Positions 26,854 to 36,080 are shown, numbered from the stretch's first letter. The stretch is 64,000 nt of DNA from Terriglobia bacterium (GCA_025363475.1 JANYDS010000023.1:1-64000); one strand, 5' to 3'. Translations and numbers: made by a program. Notes: a model not told the origin generated them from the letters alone.

Positions 26854-29072
26854 CGGCGGTTGAGAGATTCCAGTATCTTGCGGGCTTCGGCGCTGGCGTC
26901 GCGGTCCGCACTTTCTGCTGCTTTGCGCAGGTAGGGTAAAGCCTCGTCAGACTTTCCTGTGCCAGCCAGTACCTGACCTGCGCTGAGGTTGGCCCGGGCG
27001 AACTCCGGCCTGAGCCTGGCCGCTTCTTTATAGTGCTGGAGTGCCAGGTCTGGCTGCCCCTGATTCGCGAGTACGACGCCCAGCACCTGATGGCTGTCGG
27101 CCGCGGCGGGATCGTTTCGCAGAACCGTCTCCAACTGCGTCTGCGCTTCAGTGAGACGCCCCGCGCGGGCTAAAGCGACACCGTAGTTGTAGCGGGCGAA
27201 ATTGTAATCGGGCTTGTACCGTAGTGCTGCTTCGTAGTGAAACTGCGCTTCGCTGAAACGATTTGTCCGGGAAAAAAGAGTACCCAGGTTGTTGTGCGCC
27301 TCCGCGTAATTGGGCTGAAAACGGACTGCACTACGGAGCGCACGTTCAGCTTCCGCAGCCGGACCGGTTTCGATCAGAACGCCTCCCAGACTGTTCCAGG
27401 CTTCGGGCAGTTCCGGGTCAAGCTCGATTGCTTTTTGAAATGCGGCAACGGCGTCTTTTGTGCTGGAAAGATTGAGGAGCACCAGACCCAGTTGAACCCA
27501 AGCGGGGGCGTCTGAACCGTGGATGCTTAGAGCTTCGCGCAAGACTGCGGCGGCACGGGGTCGCTGTGCTGTTGATTGCAGGCACAGAGCCGTTTTTTGC
27601 GCGACCGGCAGGGAGTTCGGATCGCGTTTGCGGGCTTCTTCATAGACAGGCAATGCTTCATTGCAGCGATCCGCGTTTCTCAGGGCATCGGCCAGTTGCA
27701 GGTAATGTTCTGGTGCCGCAGGCGTGTATTTTTCGATTGCGGCCGAGAGACGAGCGATGCCTGCCGTCAGGTTGGAACTCTCAATCACCTGCGCGGTAGC
27801 GAGATAGAGTTCGTCTTCCGGTTTCGGCAGCGCAGCGGGGTAGTAGAGATTGACTGCACCGCGGTAAGCGCCTGTGATGCCGGCGGGTCGCTCGGAAATT
27901 TCCGCGAGCAGGTCTCCAGAGGTATGCGGACGCTGGATGTGATGGTCTGTCATCACGACATGGATCGCATCTTCGGTTCGCGTCTTTGGCATGTGGCAGC
28001 TGGTGCAATCGGGCGATGCAGTATGTTTGCCAGCAAAGGCGAGTTGGGCGACGGGTGCGGCATGGCAGTCCCGGCAGATTTGGGAATAGCGCTGCGTTGC
28101 CGCGGCACCATGTTTCACGTCGTGCGGGTTGTGACAGGTGGCGCAGGTGAGTTTGTCGCCGCTCTTCAGAACACAGGCTGACTGGTTGAGCTGGAAGGCT
28201 GCGCTGGCGATTTCGAGGCGGGGAACAGAAGGTTTTGCTTCGGCTTTATCGAAGAATAGTTTGAAATCCGCGATGGGTTCGCCGGGGCGGAAGGAGAAAG
28301 GTCCGCGTTCGTAGCGCACGATGGAATTCGGCAGCGGAAAACTGGTGGTTTCAAGGTGACATTGCATGCAGACCTCAGCCTGTCTCTGCGGGGTAAGGCG
28401 AGCCGGATTGACTACTGCCGCACGTATTTCCGCCGTGGCGGTTCCGGCATGGCGCGCGAGGTCGATGTGTTTCTGGCCGGGCCCGTGGCAACGCTGGCAA
28501 TCGATGGCTTCGGGTGCAATATCATTGCGGGGGTATGCGCTGTGGCAGAACATGCAATCGGGCTGAATTTGTCGCCGAAAGCCCTGGTGATCCGGACGGT
28601 CATAGCCTGGATTCATGGCATAATATCCACCCTTCTCTGAGTACCAGGCGAGGGGCAGTTCGATCAGATGGCTGTCAGCGTTGCGGTGCAGATAGGTGCG
28701 CGAGTGGTTGCCGGACCCGACGACGTAGTCAATCTCTTTTTCCAGAACGCTGGTTTCATTGCCGTCGAAACCGATCTGGTGCTGCTTCTGGAAATAGCGG
28801 CCGTCGCGAACGATTACGGAATACCAGGTTGCAGACGCTGCGTGGTAGTAGGTTCCGGCAGTGACTGTTTCAGTGGTTGGCTTGTAGAACGACCGTCCCA
28901 TTCCGGTCTGCCTGTAAGTGGCAGCCAGAGAAGCGTGACATGTGGCGCATGCCGCCGGATCAGCATATGCGCTGGCAACAGGCGTGACGCGAACTGATTG
29001 AGCCCGAGCGAGAAAGAGTGTCGTGAGGAGCAGGGCCCCGCAGGCCAGGACCCTGCTTTTGGACATGGACAA
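26850..29072 (-). CDS. Secreted heptaheme c-type cytochrome with C-terminal TPR array
   Basis: 740 residues with a signal peptide (C-G-A-L-L-L-T-T-L-F-L-A-R-A). I count seven CxxCH heme sites: C-A-T-C-H, C-M-F-C-H, C-Q-R-C-H, C-M-Q-C-H, C-A-T-C-H, C-R-D-C-H and C-T-S-C-H, all in the first about 360 residues. The rest (about 430-735) is a run of TPR repeats such as P-E-L-P-E-A-W-N-S-L-G and P-N-Y-A-E-A-H-N-N-L-G-T-L. It resembles cytochrome c554/NrfA-like multiheme proteins combined with a protein-docking scaffold, periplasmic or exported. Electron partner and substrate are unknown. Confidence 0.92.
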   Translation of the reverse strand: MSMSKSRVLACGALLLTTLFLARAQSVRVTPVASAYADPAACATCHASLAATYRQTGMGRSFYKPTTETVTAGTYYHAASATWYSVIVRDGRYFQKQHQIGFDGNETSVLEKEIDYVVGSGNHSRTYLHRNADSHLIELPLAWYSEKGGYYAMNPGYDRPDHQGFRRQIQPDCMFCHSAYPRNDIAPEAIDCQRCHGPGQKHIDLARHAGTATAEIRAAVVNPARLTPQRQAEVCMQCHLETTSFPLPNSIVRYERGPFSFRPGEPIADFKLFFDKAEAKPSVPRLEIASAAFQLNQSACVLKSGDKLTCATCHNPHDVKHGAAATQRYSQICRDCHAAPVAQLAFAGKHTASPDCTSCHMPKTRTEDAIHVVMTDHHIQRPHTSGDLLAEISERPAGITGAYRGAVNLYYPAALPKPEDELYLATAQVIESSNLTAGIARLSAAIEKYTPAAPEHYLQLADALRNADRCNEALPVYEEARKRDPNSLPVAQKTALCLQSTAQRPRAAAVLREALSIHGSDAPAWVQLGLVLLNLSSTKDAVAAFQKAIELDPELPEAWNSLGGVLIETGPAAEAERALRSAVRFQPNYAEAHNNLGTLFSRTNRFSEAQFHYEAALRYKPDYNFARYNYGVALARAGRLTEAQTQLETVLRNDPAAADSHQVLGVVLANQGQPDLALQHYKEAARLRPEFARANLSAGQVLAGTGKSDEALPYLRKAAESADRDASAEARKILESLNRR

Positions 29073-29083
29073 ATTCTATAAGA

Positions 29084-29482
29084 CTACGGAGCAGGCGTGG
29101 TGAGCGGCTTGCCTTTTTCCACCGGGAAGACGGCAACGATCTTCATGACACCAGTACCAGTATTGTGCGCCTCGTGCTTCGCACCATTAGGAACGATGAA
29201 GCCCACTCCGGGGGCCAGCTTTTTCATGGGCTGCCCTTCAATCATCAGTTCACCCTCACCTTCGATCACATAGCTGATTTCCTCACCGAAGTGCGTGTGG
29301 CGACCCGTGGTGGCGCCTACCGGAAACTCAACTTTGACGATGACGGCCTCACGGCCTGGTACGGAAATATCGGCACGTTCCACCACCGTGCGAATCACGC
29401 CGGGGGCCTGTGCAAAAAGGGCGCCGGCAGCAAGCAGCCCGCAGACCAGGGCAAAGCCCGAAACTCTTTGAAGTTTTTTCAT
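29084..29482 (-). CDS. Secreted single-domain cupin
   Basis: 132 residues with a signal peptide (F-A-L-V-C-G-L-L-A-A-G-A-L-F-A). The metal-site motifs are G-R-H-T-H-F-G-E-E-I (His, His, Glu) and, in the second motif, H-E-A-H-N-T-G-T-G. This is a small periplasmic beta-barrel that likely binds a divalent metal; substrate unknown. It is followed by the cytochrome gene after about 11 nt and preceded by the RidA-like gene, all on the minus strand. Confidence 0.88.
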   Translation of the reverse strand: MKKLQRVSGFALVCGLLAAGALFAQAPGVIRTVVERADISVPGREAVIVKVEFPVGATTGRHTHFGEEISYVIEGEGELMIEGQPMKKLAPGVGFIVPNGAKHEAHNTGTGVMKIVAVFPVEKGKPLTTPAP

Positions 29483-29498
29483 AATGTTCCTGTCCAGT

Positions 29499-29954
29499 CT
29501 ACTTCTTTGCTGTAACGGAAATTTCCAGGTGCCCTTTGGGTGAACCGAGGCGGGATACTCCCACTGTGGTTCGGGCCGGGCGCGGTGCCGGGAATCGTGC
29601 TGTATAGACGGCGTTCATGCGGCCGAACAATTCCATATCGGTGAGGAATATGGTTACGGAGACGACGTCCGCATAGGTCATACCAGCTTCTTTCAAAACG
29701 ATACCGACGCTGTCGAGCGCGGCGCTCACTTCGTCTTCGAAGCGATCCGGAATCTGGCGGGTGTTGAGGTCGGTACCCAACATACCTGAGATGTAGAGGG
29801 TTCCATCCACCAGCACGGCGGGGCTGTAAACCGCTGCCGGTGCTCCCGGTTTGGGAGCAAGTTCAGCGGGAACAATGAATTTCTTTTCGCCTGCGGCGGG
29901 GAGCGAAAAGCAGCATATCGCGAGCAGAGCAGCAGCACAGAGCTTCATAGGCAT
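29499..29954 (-). CDS. Secreted RidA/YjgF-family protein
   Basis: 151 residues from the ATG at 29954. A signal peptide (L-C-A-A-A-L-L-A-I-C-C-F) precedes a RidA fold: Y-I-S-G-M-L-G-T-D near the middle, and near the end P-A-P-R-P-A-R-T-T-V-G-V-S-R-L. The Arg of P-x-R-x-x-x matches the residue that binds 2-imino acid intermediates in cytosolic RidA. Export of a RidA protein is a feature of several soil bacteria and its role there is unclear. An upstream extension overlapping the divergent redoxin gene is rejected. Confidence 0.87.
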   Translation of the reverse strand: MPMKLCAAALLAICCFSLPAAGEKKFIVPAELAPKPGAPAAVYSPAVLVDGTLYISGMLGTDLNTRQIPDRFEDEVSAALDSVGIVLKEAGMTYADVVSVTIFLTDMELFGRMNAVYTARFPAPRPARTTVGVSRLGSPKGHLEISVTAKK

Positions 29955-29991
29955 TCCACATATTAAACCGGCGTCGTAAAATGAGCAAACC

Positions 29992-30546
29992 ATGTCAACG
30001 CCAGGGACCACAAACAAGACGGGCCAGCCGGTGCCGGATTTTGCCTTGCCACTACTGGGTGGCGAAGGTGTGCAGAGCCCGGCGAGTCTGCTTGAGGGCA
30101 AGCGCGGAGCGGTGATCATTTTCTGGTCTGGCGTGTGCTCCCACTGCCTGCGGTATGACGAATATCTAAACCGTTTTGCAGCGTCGCACGCGGAACTGGG
30201 CTTTGCAACTATCGCGTCGCGAGTGAGCGAAACGAAGGAACAAATGGTCTCTTCCGTGCGTGACCGGAAACTGACTTTCCCCATATTGCTGGACGAGGGC
30301 GCGAAGGTTGCACGGCTCTGGTTTTCACAGCAGACGCCGCGCTGTTATCTGATCGGGCCAGACAAGACAGTTCAATACCGCGGCGCAATTGATAATTTCC
30401 GCATGCCCGCAGACACCGAATATCAGGCCTGGCTTGAGCCCGCAGTCGTTTCATTCCTTGCCGGAGAACCGATTGCGCGACCCGAGACGGCAAGCTTCGG
30501 TTGCGCGATTGAGACTGTCTACTACCAGCTTCCCCGCCAGCTTTAA
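29992..30546 (+). CDS. Thioredoxin-fold redoxin (AhpC/TSA-like)
   Basis: 184 residues, no signal peptide visible. The active site is F-W-S-G-V-C-S-H-C-L-R-Y, a CxxC pair in the normal place after strand 1. It probably reduces peroxides or disulfides in the cytoplasm. It is divergent from the RidA-like gene across about 37 nt, which must hold both promoters. Compare the related minus-strand redoxin at 32968-34017, in which the first Cys codon is replaced by UGA. Confidence 0.88.
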   Translation: MSTPGTTNKTGQPVPDFALPLLGGEGVQSPASLLEGKRGAVIIFWSGVCSHCLRYDEYLNRFAASHAELGFATIASRVSETKEQMVSSVRDRKLTFPILLDEGAKVARLWFSQQTPRCYLIGPDKTVQYRGAIDNFRMPADTEYQAWLEPAVVSFLAGEPIARPETASFGCAIETVYYQLPRQL

Positions 30547-30563
30547 GAGACCGAATAAAATTC

Positions 30564-32888
30564 ATGAGCCTAGCCGAAACGTTTACGAAACTGGCCGTGA
30601 GTGCCGCACAAGCGGGCATCAGTGCCACGGGCGCCGTGATGAAATCCGCACAATCCGCCATTGAAAGCGCGGTGGAAGCGGTGACGGGTACGCCCGCGCC
30701 GGATACGACCCAGGCTCCACTTGACGGGCCACCGGATCTGGATCACGCGCTTTCTGATTTCGCAAATCGCGCGGCACGCATTTTCTATTTCATGCCGCCC
30801 AGTGCGTCGGCGGTTCCAGCTGCGTTTGAAAGCCTCGCGAATGCCGTAAGTGCCTCATTTCGACATGTAGATCTGCGCAACCCGGCGAATTTCACGCGAC
30901 TGCCGCTGGCGTTGGGTACGATGCTGACGGACGCGGGGTCGCGTGCGCTCGAAGGCATCGATGCGATTGGCGCGCCGCGTTATGCCGAGTTCATTCGCTA
31001 TGCGGTGCAGATTTTTTCAGAGTTTCCGGTTTACGTTACGCTGGAATACCGCGAGTTGATTGAGCGCCAGCAGCGGTGGCTGGTGGACCACCCGGATGAC
31101 TCCATCACACGCAAGGAACTGGGGCGTGCGTTCGTTAAGACGGGACGGTATGCAGAGGCTGCGGAGCAGTTGACGCGAGCGGCCGCGGGCGATGTATCCA
31201 TCCGCTCGGCGGCGCTGCATGAGGCCGGTGTCGCTTACTATTTTTGCGGCAGTTATAGCGAGGCCATAGCTGCGGAGTGCGGCGCACTTGATGCTGACAG
31301 CGAGAATGCCCCGGCGCGTTTCTGGCTCTGGCTGGCGGCGCAGAGAGTGGGCGGCTATCCGTTCGATGTGCCTGAACAGCACCGTATGGATATCAAGACC
31401 GGCTGGGGCGAAACCAGCCTGCGCTATGAAAATATCGCGGAGCACGCGGGGCTGGACAAGACCAGTGGCGGCCGCGGTATTGCGGTTTTCGACTACGATA
31501 ACGACGGCTGGCTGGATGTTGCAATTGCCTGTGCGCACGGCGGGACCAGTCTTTATCGCAACAACCGTGACGGCACATTTACGGACGTCAGTATTGAGAG
31601 CGGAATTTATCACGGCGTCAATGGTTTCGGCATGGCGGCAGGGGACTACAACAACAGCGGCTATCCGAGTCTGGCTATTTGCCGGATGGGCTTTTATGGC
31701 GGATTGATTGAACTGTGGCGCAACAACGGCGACGGCACCTTTACGGATGTGAGTGCGGAGAGCGGTGTTTCCGTTTGGGCTGCGGCTTTCAGTTGTTCGT
31801 GGGTTGATTACGACTGTGACGGCAGGCTCGACTTGTTCGTTTGCACCAATCTGGGCGGGCTGTTCGACCGCAAAGTGCAACACAAGCTGTTCCACAACAA
31901 TGGCGACGGCACGTTTACTGATGTGGCGGATAAAGCAGGAATTATTTCCGGCTGGCCGGCGATTGGCCACGCGTGGGGCGATTACAACAACGACGGGTAT
32001 CCGGACCTGTTTCTTTCGAACGCCGTGGGACGACCCCAGTTGTTCCGCAATAACGGTGATGGCACGTTTACGGAAGTGACGGCTGAGGCGGGTCTGGATT
32101 CGCCAACACTGGCGTTCAATGCGCAATTCTGCGACATCGATGACGACGGCTGGCTCGACATCATTCAGTACACCTGGGCAATTCACGAAGATGTGATTTA
32201 TTCCATGCGAAACGGCGAAGCGCCGCCGTACGGCCATGCGACCCGTGTCTTTCGCAATAATCGCGATGGGACGTTCTCGCTGATTAGCAGCGAGATTGGG
32301 ATTACCGAGTGTTGGGGCAGCATGAGCGGCAATGCGGCTGACCTTAATAACGACGGCTATCCCGATATCGTACTGGGCAACGGTGGCCCGCTGGTTGACC
32401 GGACCGAACCGATGGTGGTGTTGCAAAACGATCATGGGCAATTCCGCAATGTGACGTTCTCAGCCGGGTTGCCTTTGACCGGGAAGGGACACGGCATTAA
32501 CTGCGCGGATTTGTTTCAGGACGGTCGGTTGATCGTGCTCTGTGCGACGGGTGGTGCTTATCCGGGGGACCTTTCGACAACAGCGGCGTTCGCGCCTTCA
32601 GAGCGGCCGGGGAATTATCTGGCCGTCACTTTAGAGGGGACAACGAGCAATCGCGGGGCGATTGGCGCGAGGTTGAAACTGGTGGCGGGCGGGCGGGAAC
32701 AGCACCGCGTGGTGAACGGCGGGAGTAATTTTGGCTGCATGCCTCCTCAACAGCATTTTGGGCTGGGAACGCTGGAAGCAGTGGATTCTCTGGAAGTCTG
32801 GTGGCCCGGCGGAAAGATTGAACGTTTCATGAATTTGCCTGTGAATACCAAAGTGGTGATCACAGAGGGCTCCGATTCATTTCACTGA
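30564..32888 (+). CDS. CRTAC1-type FG-GAP/VCBS repeat protein with ASPIC/UnbV C-terminus
   Basis: 774 residues. The first about 290 residues include helical, TPR-like segments (A-E-A-A-E-Q-L-T-R-A-A-A). Then come repeated calcium-loop blades such as F-D-Y-D-N-D-G-W-L-D, N-N-D-G-Y-P-D-L-F and D-L-N-N-D-G-Y-P-D-I, with the linker F-R-N-N-G-D-G-T-F-T-x-V, forming a beta-propeller. The end is an ASPIC/UnbV domain (G-A-I-G-A-R-L-K-L...H-F-G-L-G...V-W-W-P-G-G). No clear signal peptide is seen, which is unusual for this mostly extracytoplasmic family. The repeated DNA here is coding and explains the local direct repeats. Confidence 0.9.
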   Translation: MSLAETFTKLAVSAAQAGISATGAVMKSAQSAIESAVEAVTGTPAPDTTQAPLDGPPDLDHALSDFANRAARIFYFMPPSASAVPAAFESLANAVSASFRHVDLRNPANFTRLPLALGTMLTDAGSRALEGIDAIGAPRYAEFIRYAVQIFSEFPVYVTLEYRELIERQQRWLVDHPDDSITRKELGRAFVKTGRYAEAAEQLTRAAAGDVSIRSAALHEAGVAYYFCGSYSEAIAAECGALDADSENAPARFWLWLAAQRVGGYPFDVPEQHRMDIKTGWGETSLRYENIAEHAGLDKTSGGRGIAVFDYDNDGWLDVAIACAHGGTSLYRNNRDGTFTDVSIESGIYHGVNGFGMAAGDYNNSGYPSLAICRMGFYGGLIELWRNNGDGTFTDVSAESGVSVWAAAFSCSWVDYDCDGRLDLFVCTNLGGLFDRKVQHKLFHNNGDGTFTDVADKAGIISGWPAIGHAWGDYNNDGYPDLFLSNAVGRPQLFRNNGDGTFTEVTAEAGLDSPTLAFNAQFCDIDDDGWLDIIQYTWAIHEDVIYSMRNGEAPPYGHATRVFRNNRDGTFSLISSEIGITECWGSMSGNAADLNNDGYPDIVLGNGGPLVDRTEPMVVLQNDHGQFRNVTFSAGLPLTGKGHGINCADLFQDGRLIVLCATGGAYPGDLSTTAAFAPSERPGNYLAVTLEGTTSNRGAIGARLKLVAGGREQHRVVNGGSNFGCMPPQQHFGLGTLEAVDSLEVWWPGGKIERFMNLPVNTKVVITEGSDSFH

Positions 32889-32967
32889 ATCATCCGGTTA
32901 TCGGGCTGAAGCCAGAGGCTGTGGAAGCCAATTCATTTCGCCGGATGAACTACATGGTTTGTGATGT

Positions 32968-34017
32968 TCATGGCGTCTGGCGTTGCATGTCAGCGGGAAC
33001 GCGGGTTTGGTCGAACGGCGAGACTTTGACTACCCAGCGCAGCGGCACGGTTTCCGGAATAAAACATTCGCGGTGGTCGCAGGCCTGATAAAGAAACTCT
33101 CCTTCGATCACCAGTTGCCTTTCTTTATCGAGCAGCGGCTTAACCTGTTGCGCATTGCCCAGCGTTACAGTTTGCAGGACGCGAAAGCGGCCTTCATAGG
33201 CTGGCACAGTCTCGTGAATCGCAGCCAGCCTGATGGTCTTCGAGTTCGGGAATACCGGAGCATCAGGGCGGTAGCCGGGAGAATCATTTATCTTCAGCGC
33301 CACCGCTTTGTAGCCCTGAACGCCGGGTGCGTAAACATGAATCCGCTTCGGCAGAGTCACGTCCAGGCTTAGCGTGACGCGCTGCCCGGGCCGCAAGTCA
33401 GCCCCGCTTACCTGAGTCACCAGGGCCGCGTGCTTTGCCGTGATTGCCTGCTCCGCAGCCGACTGTGTCTGGATCGATTTCAGCCCGAACTGGCGCAACA
33501 AGATGGATGCCGAGGTGTCGCGGACGCGATAGTCTTCCTGAAAGAATTTCGCGGTGACGGTCCCGTTGCGGTCGAGGATATAAGTACCGGGGTGGGGGAT
33601 GCCGAAGAAGGCGTTGTTCCGGGCCACGGTCTCATTCAGAATTCCGTATTTGCGGATCACCGCTGAATCCGGATCGGACAGCAGCGAAAAACTGATGTGA
33701 GCGCGGTCCGCGAACTTCTTCAAAACCGCAGGAGAGTCATAGCTGACCGTTATTAAACCCAATCCCAAGGCTCGAATCCGCGCGGCATTTTGTTCCAGCT
33801 CGACCAGCTGGGCTTTGCAGTAGGGTCACCAGTCCGCTGAGCGGAAAAATACCAGCAGCGCGCCCTTTGAACCGAGGTTGGAACGCAGCGTTTGCACGTT
33901 GCCGTTCTGGTCCTTGAGACTGAAATCCGGCACTGACTCACCGATCGCCGGGCCGGTGGGGGTCGCTGCTGTGGCGGCGAAACCTGCAAGCAGAGCGATT
34001 AGAATTGAAGCGCGCAC
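32968..34017 (-). CDS. Candidate selenoprotein: redoxin with Sec-x-x-Cys site and DsbD-like C-terminal domain
   Basis: One frame of 349 codons is interrupted only by TGA at 33826-33828 (codon 64). The start has a signal peptide (A-S-I-L-I-A-L-L-A-G-F-A-A-T-A), then G-E-S-V-P-D-F-S-L-K-D. The site reads F-F-R-S-A-D-W-[TGA]-P-Y-C-K-A-Q-L, where relatives have W-C-P-Y-C, so TGA stands at the first Cys of CxxC. The fold continues unbroken (I-T-V-S-Y-D-S-P-A-V-L-K, P-H-P-G-T-Y-I-L-D). Residues about 215-349 resemble the DsbD N-terminal domain, with Q-A-C-D-H-R-E-C-F. A hairpin lies directly after the UGA. Alternative: a point mutation Cys to stop, or a sequencing error. Confidence 0.8.
33795..33811 (-). 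promoter_or_regulatory. SECIS-like hairpin after in-frame UGA
   Basis: In the mRNA, CCAGCU (33811-33806) pairs perfectly with AGCUGG (33800-33795) around the loop GGUCG (33805-33801). The loop begins 20 nt after the UGA. Bacterial SECIS elements lie within the coding region just after UGA, with a short stem and an apical loop carrying a G early and often GGU; this candidate fits both distance and loop. It is a short stem, so a chance palindrome cannot be excluded from the sequence alone. Confidence 0.65.
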
Positions 34018-34126
34018 GTTTTGATTTTCTCATTTTTGCGAACGAAAGAATAGATCGGAACGACAAACCTGTTCATCCCTCCTACAGCGCCGGAATTGAT
34101 TTAACACCCGGCCTGGAGACCTCCCT

Positions 34127-34588
34127 ATGAAACGTTTTGCATTCCTTCTCGCGTCCTTTACGATGTTCGCGTTTGCCGCTTCGGCCGCCGACATTGTTGA
34201 CACCGCTGTTGCAGCCGGCAGCTTCAAGACCCTGGTTACTGCCGTCAAAGCGGCCGGCCTGGTTGACACACTCAAGAGTGCTGGGCCGTTCACGGTATTT
34301 GCACCCACCGATGAAGCCTTTGCCAAGTTGCCCGCAGGCACCGTAGAAGCCCTGCTGAAAGATCCCCAGAAGCTGAAGGCAATTCTGACCTATCATGTGG
34401 TTGCAGGTAAGGTCATGGCGGCTGATGTTGTTAAACTTACGAGCGCGAAGACAGTTCAGGGCACTAACGTTAAAATTATGGCTATGGGTGGCAAGGTGAT
34501 GGTCAATGACGCTACTGTCGTGAAGACCGACATTGCCTGCGACAACGGCGTGATCCACGTAATCGACACCGTACTGCTGCCTAAATAA
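34127..34588 (+). CDS. Secreted fasciclin-domain protein
   Basis: 153 residues with a clear signal peptide ([17 protein letters not shown]). A single FAS1 domain follows: motif H1 [11 protein letters not shown] and motif H2 around [11 protein letters not shown], ending in [11 protein letters not shown]. The family mediates adhesion or surface association. It is followed after 1 nt by the TTG start of the next gene, suggesting cotranscription. Confidence 0.94.
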   Translation: MKRFAFLLASFTMFAFAASAADIVDTAVAAGSFKTLVTAVKAAGLVDTLKSAGPFTVFAPTDEAFAKLPAGTVEALLKDPQKLKAILTYHVVAGKVMAADVVKLTSAKTVQGTNVKIMAMGGKVMVNDATVVKTDIACDNGVIHVIDTVLLPK

Positions 34589-34589
34589 G

Positions 34590-36080
34590 TTGGAAAACCT
34601 GCACCAGGAACCTCTCATTGCGATTGCCGGAGCCACCGGGTACATCGGTGGACGCCTGGCATCGCGTCTGACAAGCGAAGGTTACCGGGTTCGGTGCCTG
34701 GTCCGGTCTCCCGAGAAACTGGCGGGCCGGACTTGGGCGGATGGTCACAATGTGGAAATCCAGCAGAGTGACATGGAAGACAAAGCTGGCCTCGCAGAGA
34801 ATTTGAAAGGCTGCGGGGCCGCTTTCTATTTGGTTCATTCGATGGTTTCAGCTGGCGCGGAATATGCAGACCGTGACCGCCAACTGGCACTTCAATTCGC
34901 CGAAGCCGCGAGGGATGCCGGGGTGGGCCGGATCATTTACCTGGGTGGGCTGGGCGAAACAGGGCCCGATTTGAGTGAACACCTCGCATCGAGACGTGAA
35001 GTGGAAGATGCCTTGGCATCCACGGGTGTGCCGGTCACGGTGCTGCGCGCAGCGATGATCATTGGGTCCGGTTCCGCATCGTTTGAAATTCTGCGTTATC
35101 TGGTTGAGCGCCTGCCGGTGATGATTACACCGAAGTGGGTAAGCACTCCTTGTCAGCCGGTTGCGGTGAGAAATGTGATTGGTTATCTGGCAGGAACGCT
35201 TGCAGCAGCCGCGACAACCGGCGGCACTTTCGATATCGGCGGACCGGAAGTACTCTGCTACCGCGACATCATGCGGATTATGGCGGAAGAACTGGGCGTG
35301 AGACGCCGATGGATCATTCCAGTGCCGGTGCTGACGCCGCGCCTGAGTTCGTACTGGATCCATCTGATCACGCCTCTGAGCAGCGACATCGCAAAGCCTC
35401 TGGCGGAGGGCCTTAAGAATCCGGTGGTATGCCGCGAGAACCGGATCACAAAACTGATACCTCAGGAATTATTGACCGTGCGTGAATCGATCGCGGCGGC
35501 GCTTTTCAAGGTGGCCGGGCATCAGGTGGAGACGAACTGGTCGATGGCAGGGCCGATCCCTGGCGACCCCGACTGGGCTGGCGGTACCGTATTCCGGGAC
35601 TCGCGTGAACTTAATGTCGGCGCGCCTGCCTCAGCGGTCTTCCGCGCCGTGTGCCGTGTGGGCGGCGGTCACGGCTGGTATGCGGCGGACTGGCTGTGGC
35701 GAATTCGCGGCTGGTTGGATCATCTGCTGGGCGGGCCAGGATTGCGCCGCGGACGCCGCGACCCGGAAATGGTGGGATATGGCGAGGCGCTCGATTTCTG
35801 GCGCGTGGTTGGTTATGAACGGGACCAGCGACTGGCGCTGCGGGCGGAAATGAAACTGCCGGGAGAAGCGATGCTGGAATTTGTTGTCACACCCGGGGCG
35901 GCGGGACAATGCACTCTGCGGCAGACAGCCTTGTTCCGTCCGCGGGGTTTGTTTGGCTTGATGTACTGGTACGCCGTTGTCCCTTTCCATTACATTGTTT
36001 TTCGGGGCATGCTGCTCGGCATTCAAAGAGAAGCGTTGCAAATTGCTGCGAAGGATTTCGCCGTACCGCGAGCGGTGTAA
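34590..36080 (+). CDS. NAD(P)-binding SDR-like protein with DUF2867 domain
   Basis: 496 residues from a TTG start. The N-terminal half is an atypical (YbjT/complex I NDUFA9-like) Rossmann protein: I-A-I-A-G-A-T-G-Y-I-G-G-R-L with the NAD(P) loop. The C-terminal half (from about 330) matches the DUF2867 type, with W-Y-A-A-D-W-L-W-R-I-R-G and H-Y-I-V-F-R-G-M-L. Such fused proteins are widespread and their reaction is unknown; a role in quinone or lipid metabolism is sometimes suspected. No transmembrane signal is clear except near the C-terminus. Confidence 0.88.
   Translation: MENLHQEPLIAIAGATGYIGGRLASRLTSEGYRVRCLVRSPEKLAGRTWADGHNVEIQQSDMEDKAGLAENLKGCGAAFYLVHSMVSAGAEYADRDRQLALQFAEAARDAGVGRIIYLGGLGETGPDLSEHLASRREVEDALASTGVPVTVLRAAMIIGSGSASFEILRYLVERLPVMITPKWVSTPCQPVAVRNVIGYLAGTLAAAATTGGTFDIGGPEVLCYRDIMRIMAEELGVRRRWIIPVPVLTPRLSSYWIHLITPLSSDIAKPLAEGLKNPVVCRENRITKLIPQELLTVRESIAAALFKVAGHQVETNWSMAGPIPGDPDWAGGTVFRDSRELNVGAPASAVFRAVCRVGGGHGWYAADWLWRIRGWLDHLLGGPGLRRGRRDPEMVGYGEALDFWRVVGYERDQRLALRAEMKLPGEAMLEFVVTPGAAGQCTLRQTALFRPRGLFGLMYWYAVVPFHYIVFRGMLLGIQREALQIAAKDFAVPRAV

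Noticed and set aside
31480-32360. Regular short repeats resembling a CRISPR array
   Set aside because: They encode the N-x-D-G-x-x-D blades of the beta-propeller; spacing is irregular and coding.
31017-32441. A 474-residue open frame opposite the CRTAC1 repeat protein
   Set aside because: Mirror of the repeated calcium-loop codons; no motif, and the plus-strand gene is certain.
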